64,000 nucleotides of DNA from Cristatella mucedo (taxonomy: Eukaryota > Bryozoa > Phylactolaemata > Cristatellidae): NCBI GenBank assembly GCA_009760855.2, contig WPIO01000003.1, forward strand, positions 10,291,001 to 10,355,000, written 5' to 3'. The position numbers and the translations under genes were made by a program. The notes below the pieces were generated by a model that had not been told where the DNA came from, made no database searches, and saw nothing but the letters and a program-made list of their open reading frames with translations. The first letter of the stretch is position 1, and every line of letters begins with the position of its first letter. Shown here in pieces: positions 1 through 11,168 of the stretch.

Positions 1-362
1 TTTAGCAAACTATAAGTAATAAAAATGATGCCACAAAATAAATTTCGTATCGCAAGGCAATAATATCAGAGGCCGGCAAGGAGTCAAAAGCATTAAAAAA
101 CAGCCTGTTCTAGCAACTTCTGAAGCCATTCCGGCTTTTGACTCGGTTTTTGTCGTTAGAAGATAATTCTTCGTCGAACCATTATTCCACTCTATGCAAT
201 GGTTCGTTTAACATGACAGGGATGGAACTTCGGATAAAGTCATTTTGATGATTGGTATTGTTGGCCAAGGCTCTTCTTCAGCAACTGAAGAAATTTGAAA
301 CGTTTCATTTTGCACATGCAAAGCCGAGGACGAAATGTGGCTCAAAATGAGAAAAGTTACTG

Positions 363-480
363 AAAGGTATTAATAATGATAATACTAATAATAATAATGC
401 ACTTAATATACCACCTTTATGGAAAACTCAATCTCTTTCTTGGCACTTTACATTGCTGCAAAGGAAGCACAATTGATATT
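363..480 (-). mobile_element. CR1-like LINE 3' tail (antisense)
   Basis: An (ATT)n-like run is followed by the reverse complement of the tail found at 63280-63340 (box read here as caatctctttcttggcac), then 'tttacattgctgcaaagg'. This is the conserved 3' end of the window's main CR1-like family, inverted. No coding part is recognisable to the right. Confidence 0.6.
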
Positions 481-2680
481 GACAACCGGAATGACTAAAA
501 TATCTTCCCACTGCAATTTCTAATGAACTAGGATCAAATGAAACTTTAAAAACAGTTCCTCCATTTCTGCTTACCCTATGTAGACCTAGAAAATATTTAC
601 AAGAACTATAAAGTCGGGCAGAAAGCACCGACTGACTTACTACTCTCAGAAGACATTTATAACACACTCTCAGAAGACATTCATAACACAAAGGCCGATA
701 TGCTACCATAAAAGCTAAGACATGGGAAACACAGCCTCAGCTTAGAGTTATTTGGACACCCCATGATAAAGCAACTGTGTATTATGATCCAAAACCAAAC
801 TAAACTATGAATACTCAAATTTATGGCTAAAGATTATGAATAACGGTTTTAATTATTAATATTTCGGTAGTGCACCGACCATGCCCGCCTTGGGTAACAG
901 TCTCATAAGGTTAGTATGATTCCCAATCTAACAAAAACCTGTGGCATGATTGTGGTTCCTATCCAGGTCATATGTGTTTTCCTTACCGTCAAAAAATTCT
1001 GATCCACAGATTACAGGCAAAGTGAAACATCAAACCTCATCAGTTTCTGAAGGAGAGTCTTGGCCAATCTTAAAAAACGGCTTTCACTGGACTACAATTC
1101 CTGGCATGCACTGGCGGATGATGCTATGAAGAATTATCTTCCACAAAGCTCTGACTGTGTCAACAGCCAGAACTGACCCCAGAAGCTGCCAGAACAGGCT
1201 GTTTCGTTTCATCTTTTTGTCAGATTGCAAGAAGACCAAATTGATGGCAGACACCATTTGCCCATAATAATACTGCAACCGACAAATCCAATCTTTTAGT
1301 ATAATTTCGGTAGCCTCTAGTTAGCTAAAAGCTGCAATTTTAGAGCAAGTCTCCAAATGTGAGGATTTTTGGATTATGAGTATGTATTCAGATTTAAGAC
1401 AGTGAACCAAAACGTAAGCATGAGACAACTAGGCATCGAACGTTGCTCATTAATTACATTACCTCCACTTACAGAATAAAATAAAGTATGCATTGCATCT
1501 AGAGACCACGAAGGCACTCAGAGGCCCTCAGAGGTGCTGTTACTCACACTCATTGCCGGTCTCGCATGCAAGAAGCATCAAAGGATGAGGAAAAGGACCT
1601 CCAAAGGCAGAATTACGAACGGTCCTCGGGTAACTGCAAACCAATCCAGATGCCAACCAACCGAAACCCACCCAAAGCACAACCTGTCCTACCAGGCTGT
1701 TTCTCACAGCTGTCTGTACAGCTCAAGGTCAGCAGACAGAACAATGGCAGGGAAGCAACAGCTGTTCGGACTTCGGGTAAGCAGGCTGTGACAAACTGCC
1801 ACTGGCTACTAGGTCGTAACTCAACCACTCAAGCAGAGCCACTAGCTAAATGCTTTCAAACCTCATAACCTAATCCCGGGCGTGTTTCAATATGCCAATG
1901 CAGGCTACCTTTGCGAAACAAGTATGAACTGTTCCTCTAACGGTCAAGAATCATGGATACTGCAAACGCAGTAGAAGTCCTCAAGGCTTATTTGCACAGA
2001 GACCAGTGCTTGCTCTGCGGCCAATTACTGTTGTACATCCTGATTGCCACGGCACGGTTATTTCTAGTCACACGACGAGACCTTACTTACTTCCGAAATG
2101 CTTTCTCAAATGATCGACTTTTAGGGCGACTCGGAAAGAATCGTTGTTGACCTTATTGTACACCTCTGAAAAAAGAACAAATTATTTGGTAGAGCACGAC
2201 TCGAGATTCAAAACATGGCACACACAGTTTGACATTGTTACTTGCACTAATTCAAGCTTCAGAACCACACTTCCGTTGTTGTACTAGTGGTAATGGACTA
2301 AAAATTTGGAATGCTGAAAGTGGCCTCACACACAGACCACTACAAGAAAATTTTTAGCTTCTTTTTAATGGCCAGGTGCAGACGCAATGCTCCACATGCT
2401 TGATGCAATGTCATGTGGTATAGGCATTCTATTTGCATCCGTCAACAAAGCTGCCACCAACCATTACAAGTGAAATTCCATGAGAACATGGCAATGGACT
2501 GAAATAATGAGCATAAATGCACATACATACGTATGCATTAGCATGTAAGCATGTTGATACACATGCACTTCCGGTCAATACTCGAGCGCGGGTGCATACT
2601 TAGCTTCTGTGTGCATGTGTGCATGCATGAGCGAAGATAAGGCAAGAGAAAAAAAAGAGTGAGGCAGAGTAGGAGAGGAG
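481..2680. other. No recognised gene
   Basis: AT-rich sequence without a convincing exon. At 1566-1780 there is an open plus-strand stretch rich in polar residues that ends at a donor-like site (cttcgg|gtaagcagg), but no good acceptor precedes it and no family is recognised. It could be an exon of an unknown gene; I do not call it. Confidence 0.5.
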
Positions 2681-2686
2681 AGGGAT

Positions 2687-2690
2687 GAGA

Positions 2691-2754
<64 letters not shown>

Positions 2755-2809
2755 CAGAGAAGACAGAGAGAGACAGAGACAGAGAGAAGACAGAGAGACA
2801 GAGACAGAC

Positions 2810-2841
<32 letters not shown>

Positions 2842-2896
2842 TGAGAGAGAGAGAGACAGACAGACAGACAGAGAGGGGGAGAACGAGAGAGAAAGC
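2687..2896. repeat. GA-rich microsatellite
   Basis: About 210 bases of (GA)n interrupted by GACA units, so it reads as mixed (GA)n and (GACA)n. Long frames across it on both strands (Ser-Leu repeats on minus, Arg-Glu repeats on plus) are artefacts of the repeat. Confidence 0.97.
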
Positions 2897-4480
2897 ATTT
2901 GAGTGAGGGAACAAAAACAAATAAAAATAGACACTTCAAGAAGCAAATGTTATTTAAGGACTTTCTAAATAAAGTTGTATGCCAAACTTCTTCTGAGGTT
3001 ATTAGTTGTTTGATGATCAAAGCCCTTTGACCATCTTGTTATAGTCAGACAGGTGGTCATAAGAAAGTGAAGATGTATACATGCAGCTTTAGGGTTTATT
3101 TAAACTGCAATTACAGTTACGATCTTTATTTGGTTTTACAAGAGGCTATTCAGTTGGGTAGATGGGTGGAGGACGAGGCAGGGTCGGAGGTCTTTAAGAA
3201 AGTTTTGACCTCTAATTTTTGTAGGACAAAGTGCTGGTTGAAAACTGAAAGTGTGAATTCAGGATATAAACAGAGGCAGAGAATGACAAGCCAGCAGGAA
3301 AATTGTCAAGAAGTCACAAACGACCTACTTTACAAAATAGGAAAAAATAGGAATAATAGTAAGAATAAAAAGAATGCATTATTCGGTGCCATAGGAGAAC
3401 CAAGTCTCTTGCAAGGTTACTACAAAATAGGCTGGAAAGGAAGCACATCAGCTTAGTACAGATAATAACCATGCATAGCATATTCACTACTTGAGCCTAG
3501 CCCACTGCGTTAGATGCTGTTGTTCTAAGGATCGCGAAATCTAAGCTATATGAGCAACAAATAAAGCAAACGATCCAGCCAATGACCTGTTTTGTAAACC
3601 TTACGAGTCCTGTGTCCCTAAATTCAAAGAAATTGCATGTGTATGGATATGTAATTGCTTACCCCCTGCTGTAGTGTCTTCTTCGCAAGAGGTTCCTTCA
3701 TTGCCTGTCTGGCTGTTGGTTCTCACACGATCCAGTACGACCGTGCATGATTGTTGTCGTTTCGTGCTCGGTAATGTCGTGCTACTGTACGTCTAGTTCA
3801 TGCTTCTGCTCAGCTTAGCAAGGTAAATAAACCCTTATTTGTTAGCAGCCTGATGCATGACGATACTCCTTACATGTTTGCCGACCCGTCTCTGAGACCT
3901 GGCATAAGTCGATGAGTTGCTCGGCAATATCCAATTCTAACCCAAAAGATTAAAATGTATATATACTCCAAGATAATTACAACCGGGTGGCAGTGTAGCT
4001 ATTGTCTAAACAAACCTCTTTCAATTTCAAACCTTTCTCGGCTCATGCTAGACAATTTTTTAAATCTCGAGTTCTCACTCCAGCTAGTGGTGAGTTCCAG
4101 GTGGGAATGGCAGTGGTAATTTATCGCCCATTCAGGTAGCAATCCCAGCTCAATCTCTCACTTTTCTGGGTTTCTCTCAGTTCTTTGCACTATGATTCAA
4201 CCTCTTCACATTGAGAGTAATTTCAATATCCATTTTCATTGCCTATCTGATCCGATGTGCTCCGACATGATTGCACTGTCTGAGCTTTTCTGCCTCTATG
4301 TTCACATTATCTCGTGATAATATAAGGACTTACTTGGAAGTCCACCTACGAACGAGTCGCATTGGCATGGGCTTTACAGCATCCTAATGTTCATAGCAAA
4401 TAATATATCGACCTTTCTTTCTTAAAGCCCCTAAACATGTTCAATGCCACACGTTTGACTAAAATTTCCCTAGCGATTAC
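2897..4480. other. No recognised gene; possible solo LTR at 3671-3875
   Basis: A 129-codon open plus-strand frame (3067-3456) has no recognisable motif and low complexity near its end (Asn/Lys-rich). At 3671-3875 a stretch begins TGTAGTG, contains gtaaataaacccttattt (a polyadenylation signal) and ends CTTACA, which resembles an LTR. No target duplication or second copy was seen, so this is weak. Confidence 0.35.
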
Positions 4481-4482
4481 AC

Positions 4483-5150
4483 CGTGCCATATTTCCCGGA
4501 AAATAAGACCTAACTGGAAAAAAGCCCTCTAATGATTTTTCAGGATGCTCATAATATATGCCCTACCCCAAAAATAAGCCACAGTTAAGGGGGGCATGTG
4601 AGCAATCAGGATTATCTCCCCAGGCATTTGCATAAAGATGCAAAGACACTTTTTTGAGGTAGCCAAAGAGGTCTCCTAGTCTAGGATTCAGTCAGCAATC
4701 ACCGAGCTAATGACATGAAGAACTTCCTTGCAGCAAAAGTTATTGATCAAATAATGATTCCTACAGCATTGCCTGCCTATCTCCAGACTCTTGATATTGC
4801 AATAAACAAGTGTTTCAATGGCCATTTGCACATCGAAATAAATGACTACATTAAAATTAAAATGGAAAGAAATCAGCATGGTAACTTAGTGAAATCTAGC
4901 CTGTAAGACTTCGTGAATTGGGTAAAGAATTATAGGATAAAAATCACTGGCCACTGTGTGCCAATGCACTACGAAGGCTACATGGCACAAGAAGTGCTCA
5001 TTGAGGGAGAGATCTGTTTCTGGACTTGAGAGGTTGGGGTCAGTGGTTCTACAAGAAAAAGGATGTGCAAGAAATTCAGGCCGTAGTTTGGGCTTAGGAG
5101 ATTTATGACGATGTATCAGAAAATGACATGACTGTGTTTGAATAAATGCA
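4483..5150 (+). mobile_element. Pogo/Tigger-like DNA transposon remnant
   Basis: The left part (4483-4600) has two imperfect copies of a ggaaaataagacc / aaaaataagcc motif, as seen near the ends of a DNA transposon. From about 4690 to 4990 the plus strand reads as the C-terminal part of a pogo/Tigger-type DDE transposase: 'PAYLQTLDIAINK', 'HLHIEINDYI', 'QHGNLVKSSL', then 'FVNWVKNYRIKIT' after an in-frame stop. In the family these follow the last catalytic Asp. Most of the transposase, including the first DDE residues, is missing and stops are present, so the copy is dead. The family call rests on motif memory. Confidence 0.65.
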
Positions 5151-5245
5151 GATTTTTTATACACGAATAAATGTAAATTTGTGTATATGAATGCATGAAT
5201 AAACATAGATTATTGTACAAGAATGGATATAGATTGGTGTACAGG
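5150..5245. repeat. Short degenerate tandem repeat
   Basis: Three or four imperfect units of about 30 bases built on 'gaataaatgtaaatttgtg' / 'gaataaacatagattattg' / 'gaatggatatagattggtg'. AT-rich; it abuts the CR1 remnant to the right. Confidence 0.6.
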
Positions 5246-5249
5246 AAAA

Positions 5250-6920
5250 AAAAGTAGTATTTGTCCCTTTGCCACCCCTATCTGCAAATCTGGTCATGTG
5301 CGGATTTCATTCTCCCTAGAAAGTGTTTTTATTTCGGCATCCAAAATTACATGTGAGACAAAAAATCTTAAATCTCTTGACATCGATGCAGTCCCAGCAG
5401 AAGACTTGCATTCTCTACCTTGCTACTTGACCTTTCTACCGACCTTTCCTTCTTGATGGAATGCTACAACATGTTGCTAGCCAACGTCCAAGATGTGTTT
5501 GCACTTTGTACCTCTGTCTTAATGACGGGTTTTCCCCACCCAGTTGCCCGTTAGCTTACAGTTACTCTGAACACAACAAGGAATATAGACACTAGCTTGA
5601 AAGGCTGCCAAGCAGTCGGAATTCACTGCTCACTGCTTGGCATTTAAGGACTATTGCACACCCCTTCAATCCGTTTTAGCTAAAACTAAGTCCTATCTCA
5701 GTGGGAGACTCCAGAGTATTGATGTGAAAGGTCATCCGAAAAACACTGAAGTACGTGGTACCTCAGGGCTCTGTGCTCGGTCAGCTTCATTTCACAGTTT
5801 ATGCTCTCCCTCTTGCCGATGTGAACGCCAAGCACAATCTAGGCTTTCACTTCTATGCAGATAACCTTTGCTTTGATCCCTCCCAGCCCTCCAGCACGTC
5901 GAATTTTCTACACACCCTTACTGCAAGTATTGCTGACATCCGCACATGTATGGCAGCAAACTTTCTCAAATTAAATGACGACAAAACAAACTTACTAGTT
6001 ATAGGCAAACCACGTGTAACTTCGAAATTGGAAAGATTAACGCTCAAAATCTGCTCTGCCAGCATATCTCCTTTTGAATCTGCACGTAGGCTAGGTGTCT
6101 TGTTCTAAAGTGACCTTTCACTAGATAACCACATCAGCTCCACAGTCGTCTGCCTGCTTTCACCTACAAAACATTGCTAAAATTCGGGCTTGCTAAGAAG
6201 GGATACCACATCTAAATTGGTCTGTGCATTTGTGACATCCCATCTCGACTTCTGTAACTCACTGCTTACTGGTCTACCGGCCTGTGCACTCAGGCGCTTA
6301 CAGCTGGTGCAAAACCCTAGATTTAGGCTTGTCTGGTGAGCGTCGCAGCTGCCACATCACACCACTTCTCGCCGAACTGCACTGGCTCCCAGTCAAGCAA
6401 CGTATCGAATTAAAGGTTCTGTCACTTACTTTTAGGTCCCTCCATTCTTTGGCTCCAGCCTACCTATCAGAACTACTCCACCACCAAGACAAGCATCGTA
6501 CCATCTGCTGATCGACTCAAATCGTTTGGCCATACCTAGTAAGAACCTCAAAACCTTTGGAGACCATGCCTCTAGTTCATATGGTCCCAAAGCCTGGAGC
6601 TCACCACCAACTGACATCTCGACATTTCCTTACATGACCACATTTCAAAAGAAGCTTAAAACACCTATTTATTACAGTATTTAGTGGGTCCGTGTGATTG
6701 GTCTGTGGTGTGCTTATGCATGCTGACACTGTGCCTTCTTCTACTAACCATACCTATATGTTGAACCAGTGCATGCCACGTCTAATAATGTTATTCTGGT
6801 GGCATTTCGAATGTTACCACTAATCATTTAGTCATAATTTCTTTACAACATCTGTAAAGGGCCTAGAAAGAGATTAACTCCTCTTAGGGCACTATACAAG
6901 CATATTACTATTATCATGAT
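5250..6920 (+). mobile_element. Decayed CR1-like LINE (ORF2 remnants and tail)
   Basis: Sense-strand remains of the element seen best at 60.4-63.4 kb. 5300-5460 matches the linker between endonuclease and reverse transcriptase. An internal deletion follows. From 5680 come 'SYLSGRLQSIDVKG', 'VPQGSVLGQLHFTVY' and 'FHFYADN', where the catalytic YADD is altered to YADN and part of the next segment is lost. The C-terminal block 'LQLVQN...PLLAELHWLPVKQ' follows with frameshifts. The 3' end (6855-6915) carries 'gcctagaaagagattaactc' and an ATT-rich tail. Confidence 0.85.
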
Positions 6921-6924
6921 TATT

Positions 6925-7275
6925 ATTAACTCGAATTTATTGAGAAATAGTCAAATCACACATCACTAACTAAAATTGCTAATTTCCACTATGGACAATC
7001 CTCTTAACTGCTCACAAACAAGCATTAGCCCAGTGATCCCTAAGGCGACTTAGAAGAGCATTATCCAATTCCTCGTAGGCAAGACAGAATGAATTGTGGA
7101 CGCCACATCTCCCTGCCGTTTCTGCTGGACTGTAACTCCATATTACCCTGCTCTTTTTTTTTCTCTCTCTTCTTTCATGCCTGTCACTGCTGAAAGCGCT
7201 GCTAAATGTGTCTTCTAGACTGCTAGTACCAACGGTTCTCCTTATGAGATGTACACCTTTTGCTATCCACACAAG
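6925..7275 (-). repeat. Unclassified dispersed repeat, copy 1 (inverted)
   Basis: 6928-7085 is the reverse complement, with few differences, of 22655-22805. Both copies include 'gcctacgaggaattggataa' and end in an AATAAATT-like motif on the repeat's own strand. Both sit beside CR1 tails. The reverse strand reads 'AYEELDNALLSRLRDH', which may be coding remnant. No family recognised. Confidence 0.7.
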
Positions 7276-7379
7276 AAATATTGCAAATATGTCCTGATTA
7301 CAGGTGAAGTCCTTTGCCCATTTATAAAATTGTTATAATCAGTCGACTCATTAAAAACGCCAACTCTACCCTTGATCGT

Positions 7380-8640
7380 GAGAAAACTTTCATTCAGCCT
7401 CCCTTTTGCCATTGTTATCCAAGAACGAGTGGCCTAGCAGCTAATAGATTACATTAGTTCATAAGATCTTGCTATCAAGTTTCAATTCGGATTTAGAGAC
7501 AACCGTTCCCTAGAAACTGCTCTGCTGTGAATTTACAGTGACCATGAGAGTAGTGCTGACCAGGATAGAGCCTCTCTGCTAGTTCTCTTAGATCTCTCGG
7601 CAATCATTGACACGATTGACCGCCAGATGCTTTTGGAGTGTCACTCGATATACCTAGGTATCAATAACACAATGCTAATTTGGGTTAAGTCCAATCTCAG
7701 TGAGATATGTCCGAGTCTAGACGTTAATGGGATGCAGGAAAGCCCCCAAAGTATGAGGTACGTCAGGGTTCGGTCTCCATTTTTATACCTTTGACATTTA
7801 ACTCTACTTATCCTTTGGCCCTCTAAGCCTTGCTAAGCACACGACTCACAATTCTCTTGCAGCTTCGACGACATTCCCATTTGCATGGCCACTAGCTTCC
7901 TTTTCACTTAAAGACGGTAAGACCAACATAAATGTTATGGGCGAGGCTACTGCCACCCTCAAGTTGGATGATTTCATCATCAAGATTGGTTAATCTAGCA
8001 TCATTGCAGTCATGTCTGCCAGTAATCTGTAGATACTGTTCCAAATGATTTGTAACTTGATGACCATATTGCCTCACCGGTTAAGGAGACCTTTCACCAG
8101 AGGAACATGGCCAAAATCTGGGCCTGATTCGACAAAAGTAGAATTGTCAAACTAGTTCATGCACTTGTGCAATGGCATCTAGATTATTGCAATTTTCTTT
8201 GTTTAGGAATCCTAGCCTGTTCTCTTAATCAGCTTCATCTGGTGCCACTACGCGGCTCTACTGGTCTGAGGTCTACGGCATAGCTCTGCAAAGCACACCA
8301 CTTGTCTGAGCTTCACTGGCTTCCTATCAAGCATCGAATTGACTTCACGATCCTCTGTGGTTTACAGGTAGCTTCACTTGCTTGCACCAGCCTACCTATC
8401 CAAATTCCTTCACATCTAGTGTGCATTAACACCACTTGCTTCTCGGCTTCTAGTTGTCTTGCTAATTTCTCAGACATTTTTATGATCAAGTCTTCAGTTC
8501 ATAAGCACCAAAAGGCTGGAACTCACTTCCAGGTTCTGCTACCACCTACATTGACTTTGTATCGTTTACATCGCATTCAAGATTAACTGTTCTACTCAGC
8601 TTTCCCGTGTACCAGTAAACTTGTCTTTATTTTCTTGCAA
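7380..8640 (+). mobile_element. Old, divergent CR1-like LINE remnant
   Basis: Translating in shifting frames gives 'KFQFGFRDNRSLETALL', 'ASLLVLLDLSAIIDTID', 'LDDHIASPVKETFHQRN' and 'LSELHWLPIKHRIDF', in the order of CR1 reverse transcriptase and C-terminal blocks. It has more stops and substitutions than the other copies, and its 'SAIIDTID' departs from the usual 'SAAFDTID'. It is an older insertion or another subfamily. Confidence 0.75.
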
Positions 8641-8934
8641 ACAATTTGTACTTACCTGTGCCCGATTCGATGCATATTACTAACCAGAGTCATACGAACC
8701 AGCTGCGTTGAGTATCATGTGTGCTTTTGCATACTTGTCTAAGTATGCCACTTGTGTGCATGCTCGTCTAAACATGATACCTTGCTTGTCATTAACTCTT
8801 GGCTATTGTTTTTCTTCCGTCGGAATTATACAATATGCTTGGATAAAGATTTGGTTCTCTAAAAATTCTATACAAAAGACTTTATTTTCATATGTAAGGA
8901 TGGTTCACATAGACGAAGCAAATGCTGAAAAGAA

Positions 8935-9290
8935 TGCATGAGTTTTTAGCTTTGCTTTAAATGTCAAGTCAGGAGATCTCATGATGTCTGTGGGTAGAGA
9001 GTGGATGCTCTAGGTGAAGAACTAAAGAAGGCAGCCGGGAGCACCAGATTTCAGGTTGGTTACAAACACAGCCAAACAGCCTGAGTTCGATGAGATGGTA
9101 TTGTGAGATGAAGCGTGACGAGTTAGTGGTTAAGATATGTAAGCCAGAGCAAGTGACACATGGGACCAAAGAGTGAGTGAGTAGATGTTAACATGGACAG
9201 AACTGCTTGGTGAGAGCCAGTGCAGGCATAAGTCAAGTGGTATAAGTTACAATATTCACGATATGCTAACAAGACCGCACCTTATTACAT
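8935..9290 (-). mobile_element. CR1-like LINE C-terminal and 3' fragment (antisense)
   Basis: The plus strand runs 'tttgctttaaatgtcaagtc' then 'agccagtgcaggcataagtc', the inverted form of the end of ORF2 (the 'TFKRNLKT' region and the 'LHWLPV' block). Only the 3' part of the element is present. Confidence 0.6.
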
Positions 9291-9892
9291 TTAAATGGAC
9301 ATTCTTTCAAAAGACTTTGAGATCCTTTTCCTCGTCTCTACGAGTGTAGCAAAGTGCTTGCAACCATTAAAAGACCGGTTTCAACTGCCCATACTGTTGG
9401 TGAGCTATCAGTCAGAACATACCTGAGGCCAAAGACAGTTACAGCGATGCACAATTGAACTGTCTATGGTATCTATGAATAGGCATGCAGATGGACAAAA
9501 AGGTAATATTAACGAGAATGGGAAAGTAAAGCCGAGTAATCACTTCCCCTTGCATGTGTCACAGCAACGAATGCTCAACATCAGAAGCTGCAATGCAGCA
9601 GTATGTGCAATCTCCCAGTCTCAGTGATGCTTTATCTTATATCTGCCGGAATACGAATCTGACGTGGTCATGAATAAACTAAACGTGATAAACAAGCATG
9701 GCCTTGGTGGCAATTACAGCAGCTGATGATAGATTGATGGAACAACTATTTGAACACGGCCATAAACGCTGGCTACGTACCAAGATCTTTAAAGCAGACA
9801 CTGACGAACGGATGCTCCCACTGTGCTTTGCCGGTTGACCGACTACAAAGATCACTCTCATTTCAATGGCCTGTCTGAATATCCTGTCATTC

Positions 9893-10000
9893 CACCATAA
9901 TAATAACAACAATAACAATAATATTAATGTATTTGATATAGCGCCCTCAGAGAACTCAATCTCCTTTTAGGCACTTTACATTTGCTGCAAAGGAAGCACG
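9893..10000 (-). mobile_element. CR1-like 3' tail (antisense)
   Basis: An imperfect (ATT/AAT)n run is followed by 'atagcgccctcagagaactc' and 'gctgcaaaggaagcacg', the inverted CR1 tail. This is a very short 5'-truncated copy. Confidence 0.75.
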
Positions 10001-10917
10001 ATCGCCATGAGTATGGGGGGGGGCAGAAAACATGCATAAACGAATCTGTGCTTGCAAGCATGCAAGCACAGCCGAGACAATCGAGATACTCTATGGTCGC
10101 TACATGCGACCATAGAGCTGAGCACACGCTCGAAGCCTAGCTCAATGCTCCCGAGGATCATTGATTCAAAAGACCATCCAAACATATCCCCCTCCAAACC
10201 ATACGGGGCACAGCCCCAGGCGCTACATAGCCTCTGATGTGGCACAGAGCTACAATGCATCCAGAGCGAAGTAGGAGTAGGTTAGGTGTTTGGGCAGCGA
10301 GCCGGAACCAAGCCGAATACAGCTTGCAACGAAGAGCAAGATTAACGGCAAGGTCTATTCATGGTCAATTTACATACGGAGCGACGATAGCATGCCTTCT
10401 AGGCAGCCGTCGAAGGTGGCGAGCTCTGTTCTCGCTGGCCAGCTCGATAGCGTCCTGCGTATGCCTTTGGCAGACAGGTCCTCGGCCAACAGACACGCCT
10501 TCTCCTTGTGAACTGGACGGCTGGGGCCGGGCATTTACATTTAGCTTGTATAGTTAAAGCAGTCGCAGCCTCGAAACCTCCACAGCTGGAAAGAGTTTTC
10601 TTTTTTCTGATAGCTTAAGTACGAAACTAGGAGTAACGGTTTTCCAGACACACAAAAAGTGAGCAGCAACTAAGCGGAGCCGGGGAAGGGGGGTACATAG
10701 GCGTATAGGCGTACCTAAGCGAAACCCATATGTTAAAGCGTTTCAGCAATCCTCTAAACGCCCGCAACTGTCAGCCTTACTTGATATAGTAGGGGCATCC
10801 TTCTGCGGTAGCCTCCTTTCGGAACTGATCCATGCAGTTTCGTGCATTGACAGCGGAGCATAAACAGTGTCGCAGAAACCACGCAGACGCAGGCCCGGCA
10901 GGGCCGTTAGACAAAGT
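10001..10917. other. Upstream region of the selenoprotein H gene, no gene recognised
   Basis: Moderately GC-rich with several overlapping open frames on both strands (10237-10557 plus; 10777-10974 minus). None has a recognisable motif or splice support. The minus-strand 65-codon frame has three Cys and starts 36 bases upstream of the SELENOH start on the other strand, so a divergent partner gene is possible but unsupported. Confidence 0.4.
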
Positions 10918-10923
10918 CACGTG
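10918..10923. promoter_or_regulatory. E-box CACGTG upstream of SELENOH
   Basis: A palindromic CACGTG in the context gtcacgtggtaacc lies about 90 bases before the start codon. Such E-boxes bind USF/MYC-type bHLH factors and are common in core promoters. Function here is inferred from position only; no TATA box is seen nearby. Confidence 0.35.
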
Positions 10924-11010
10924 GTAACCACGATTCCGAAGAAGCCGGTGGATTTTTCTCCACCTGCTGGTCACGTTGGGAATCAGGTCACCTTCAGGTA
11001 GTCGTGTGTT

Positions 11011-11168
11011 ATGGCGCCAGCGAAAAGGCCGCGTGCTCCGCTGGCGAATGCAGCCGGCGGTGATGCTACGTCCAATAGTAAGAAATCTGTAGATGAGCTG
11101 TCTGAAGATTTTCGAGTAGAGAAAAAGTTAAAGGCGTCTTCTCACGTGCGGCTTGCTTTTGAGCACTG
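11011..11168 (+). CDS. SELENOH: SELENOH exon 1
   Basis: From the ATG to the donor gagcactg|gtaagtg. It ends in phase 2 inside the Cys codon of the CxxU motif. It encodes the basic, Lys/Ala-rich N-terminus and the first strand (VRLAFEHC). Confidence 0.9.

Noticed and set aside
2538-3020. 160-codon minus-strand frame of Ser/Leu repeats
   Set aside because: It is the translation of a GA microsatellite.
3067-3456. 129-codon plus-strand frame
   Set aside because: No recognised motif, no splice or promoter support, AT-rich composition; left as unassigned.
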